The notes under the pieces were generated by a model. The model made no database searches. It was not told the DNA's origin and was given only the letters and a program-made list of their open reading frames with translations. From Nitrospirota bacterium (lineage in GTDB: Bacteria; Nitrospirota; Thermodesulfovibrionia; Thermodesulfovibrionales; JdFR-85), in contig QIJG01000183.1 of NCBI GenBank assembly GCA_003232715.1, positions 1 through 23,884 of the forward strand: a stretch of DNA of 23,884 bases, in the 5' to 3' direction. Below, piece by piece: positions 22,873 through 23,884 of the stretch (position 1 is its first letter; each line of letters opens with the position of its first letter). A program made the translations under genes and the position numbers.

Positions 22873-22926
22873 TTGACATATCTGCTAACAGAAGATTATC
22901 ATATCTCTACGATTGCGTATTGCAAT
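22873..22926 (+). promoter_or_regulatory. Promoter and operator of the TSUP permease
   Basis: TTGACA (22873-22878), 18-base spacer, TATCAT (22897-22902), then 9 bases later the perfect inverted repeat ATTGC-GTATT-GCAAT (22912-22926). The 54-base untranslated leader that follows leads to a GGAGG. It has the same architecture as the two CBS-permease promoters. Confidence 0.75.
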
Positions 22927-22980
22927 ATCACTGTTACAATAATCAACAGTACTGAATGGATGACGAAGGAGGCAGGTACA

Positions 22981-23884
22981 ATGTCACGCACTTTGCGAAG
23001 GTTTCTCTTCCTTCTTGCAGTAGTGGCTATAACTACAGGATTTTATAGCATTGCATTTGGTGAAGAACAGGTAGTAGAGGCAGCCCGGAACGGAAGCACC
23101 ATTGTTTGGTGGATGTGGCCGGCAATCCTGTTTGTCTTTACCTTTTTCCTCGGTATCCTGGCAGTTGTTGCAGGTGTTGGAGGCGGAGTGCTGTTTGTTC
23201 CTATAGTAAGCAGCTTTTTTCCCTTTAACCTTGATTTTGTAAGAGGTGCCGGCCTGCTGGTAGCCCTTACCGGTGCACTCTCTGCAGGTCCCGGGTTGCT
23301 CAAGCGCGGACTCGCAGATCTCAGACTCGCACTTCCCATGGCACTTATAGCCTCTACATGTTCAATCTTTGGAGCCATGGTCGGACTTGCACTTCCTACG
23401 AATGTAGTCCAGACCGCGCTTGGAGGCACGATCATCATGATCGTCATCATTATGGCTACAGCCAAGCGCTCGGATTTCCCGGATGTTAAAGAGGCTGATA
23501 CACTTTCTTCAGTCCTCAGGATAACAGGCATTTATTATGAGGAGTCTGCCGGCAAGCAGATTAACTGGCAGATTCACAGAACACCCCTTGGTCTTTCACT
23601 TTTTATAGTAATAGGCTTTATGGCAGGCATGTTCGGCCTCGGTGCCGGATGGGCAAACGTACCCGTCCTTAATCTTCTCCTCGGTGCACCGCTGAAAATA
23701 TCCGTGGCAACGAGTGTATTTCTGCTTTCCATAACCGATACGGCAGCAGCATGGGTATACATTAACAAGGGTGCGGTGCTACCATTGATTGCCGTCCCTT
23801 CCGTTGCCGGCATGATGCTCGGCACGAGAATAGGTGTTAGAATACTGGCAAGGGCAAAGCCCAAGGCAGTAAAATGGATTGTCG
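22981..23884 (+). CDS. TSUP/TauE-family permease, 3' partial
   Basis: The frame is open from ATG 22981 to the window end (301 codons, no stop), so the C-terminus is missing. An N-terminal hydrophobic segment (FLFLLAVVAITTGF) is followed by a short extracytoplasmic stretch, then the TSUP repeat starting ILAVVAGVGGGVLFVPIV with GLLVALTGALSAGPGLLKRG. A central hydrophilic loop follows, and then the second repeat GFMAGMFGLGAGWANVPVLNLLLGAPLKISVATS. TSUP/TauE/SafE proteins carry sulfite, sulfoacetate, thiosulfate and other small anions; the substrate here is unknown. The Shine-Dalgarno GAAGGAGG is well placed. It shares promoter architecture with the CBS-permease modules. Confidence 0.9.
   Translation, partial: MSRTLRRFLFLLAVVAITTGFYSIAFGEEQVVEAARNGSTIVWWMWPAILFVFTFFLGILAVVAGVGGGVLFVPIVSSFFPFNLDFVRGAGLLVALTGALSAGPGLLKRGLADLRLALPMALIASTCSIFGAMVGLALPTNVVQTALGGTIIMIVIIMATAKRSDFPDVKEADTLSSVLRITGIYYEESAGKQINWQIHRTPLGLSLFIVIGFMAGMFGLGAGWANVPVLNLLLGAPLKISVATSVFLLSITDTAAAWVYINKGAVLPLIAVPSVAGMMLGTRIGVRILARAKPKAVKWIV

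Noticed and set aside
23043..23864. Minus-strand frames at the window end
   Set aside because: They are shadows of the TSUP gene, which is open to the end of the window on the plus strand.

Overview
This window looks like a chromosomal contig from an anaerobic sulfur-metabolising bacterium. The dsr gene order (dsrN, two small conserved genes, dsrC, an RsbRD-N gene, dsrMKJOP, ferredoxin) together with CooT, DUF3842 and many low-copy palindromic repeats points to a Nitrospirota (Thermodesulfovibrio-like) sulfate/sulfite reducer or sulfur disproportionator. That taxonomic call is an inference from gene content, not a search result.

Layout. (1) 1-9180, plus strand: dsrN (5' end cut by the window), a HEAT-like DVU0298-type protein, a zinc-ribbon protein, dsrC, an RsbRD-N-like protein, the complete membrane complex dsrMKJOP, and a TTG-started 2[4Fe-4S] ferredoxin, ended by a convergent terminator. 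(2) 9213-10764, minus strand: a complete sulfur-relay operon dsrH-dsrE-dsrF-tusA (TusBDC plus TusA) behind a good sigma70-type promoter. (3) 11057-17016: accessory genes. An HNH-SDR pair and an acetolactate-synthase-like enzyme followed by L-aspartate oxidase lie on the minus strand; nhaA lies on the plus strand. nhaA and nadB are both frameshifted. (4) 17095-18584, plus strand: DUF3842, CooT and an exported DsbC-like protein with a haem c motif. (5) 18713-23884, plus strand: two tandem paralogous modules, each a CBS-pair protein overlapping an ArsB/NhaD-type permease by ATGA, then a TSUP permease cut by the window end. All three units begin with the same promoter architecture (TTGACW-N18-TATNAT) followed 9-10 bases later by the same palindrome (TTGC-N5-GCAA type), so they look like a small local regulon.

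How the genes fit together: DsrMKJOP links the quinone pool and periplasm to the DsrC thiol/trisulfide cycle of dissimilatory sulfite reductase; DsrN makes the amidated sirohaem for DsrAB (which would lie outside this window); TusA and DsrEFH hand sulfane sulfur to or from DsrC. The DsrEFH/TusA relay next to a reductive-looking dsr cluster raises the possibility of sulfur oxidation or disproportionation. The co-regulated permeases are candidates for sulfate/sulfite or other anion transport, but no substrate can be read from the sequence.

Three genes carry frameshifts: nhaA lost one A in an A-run, and nadB and permease copy 1 each appear to have lost 14 bases inside their most conserved motif. 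This is either real decay or assembly error and should be resolved before any of the three is called functional or dead.
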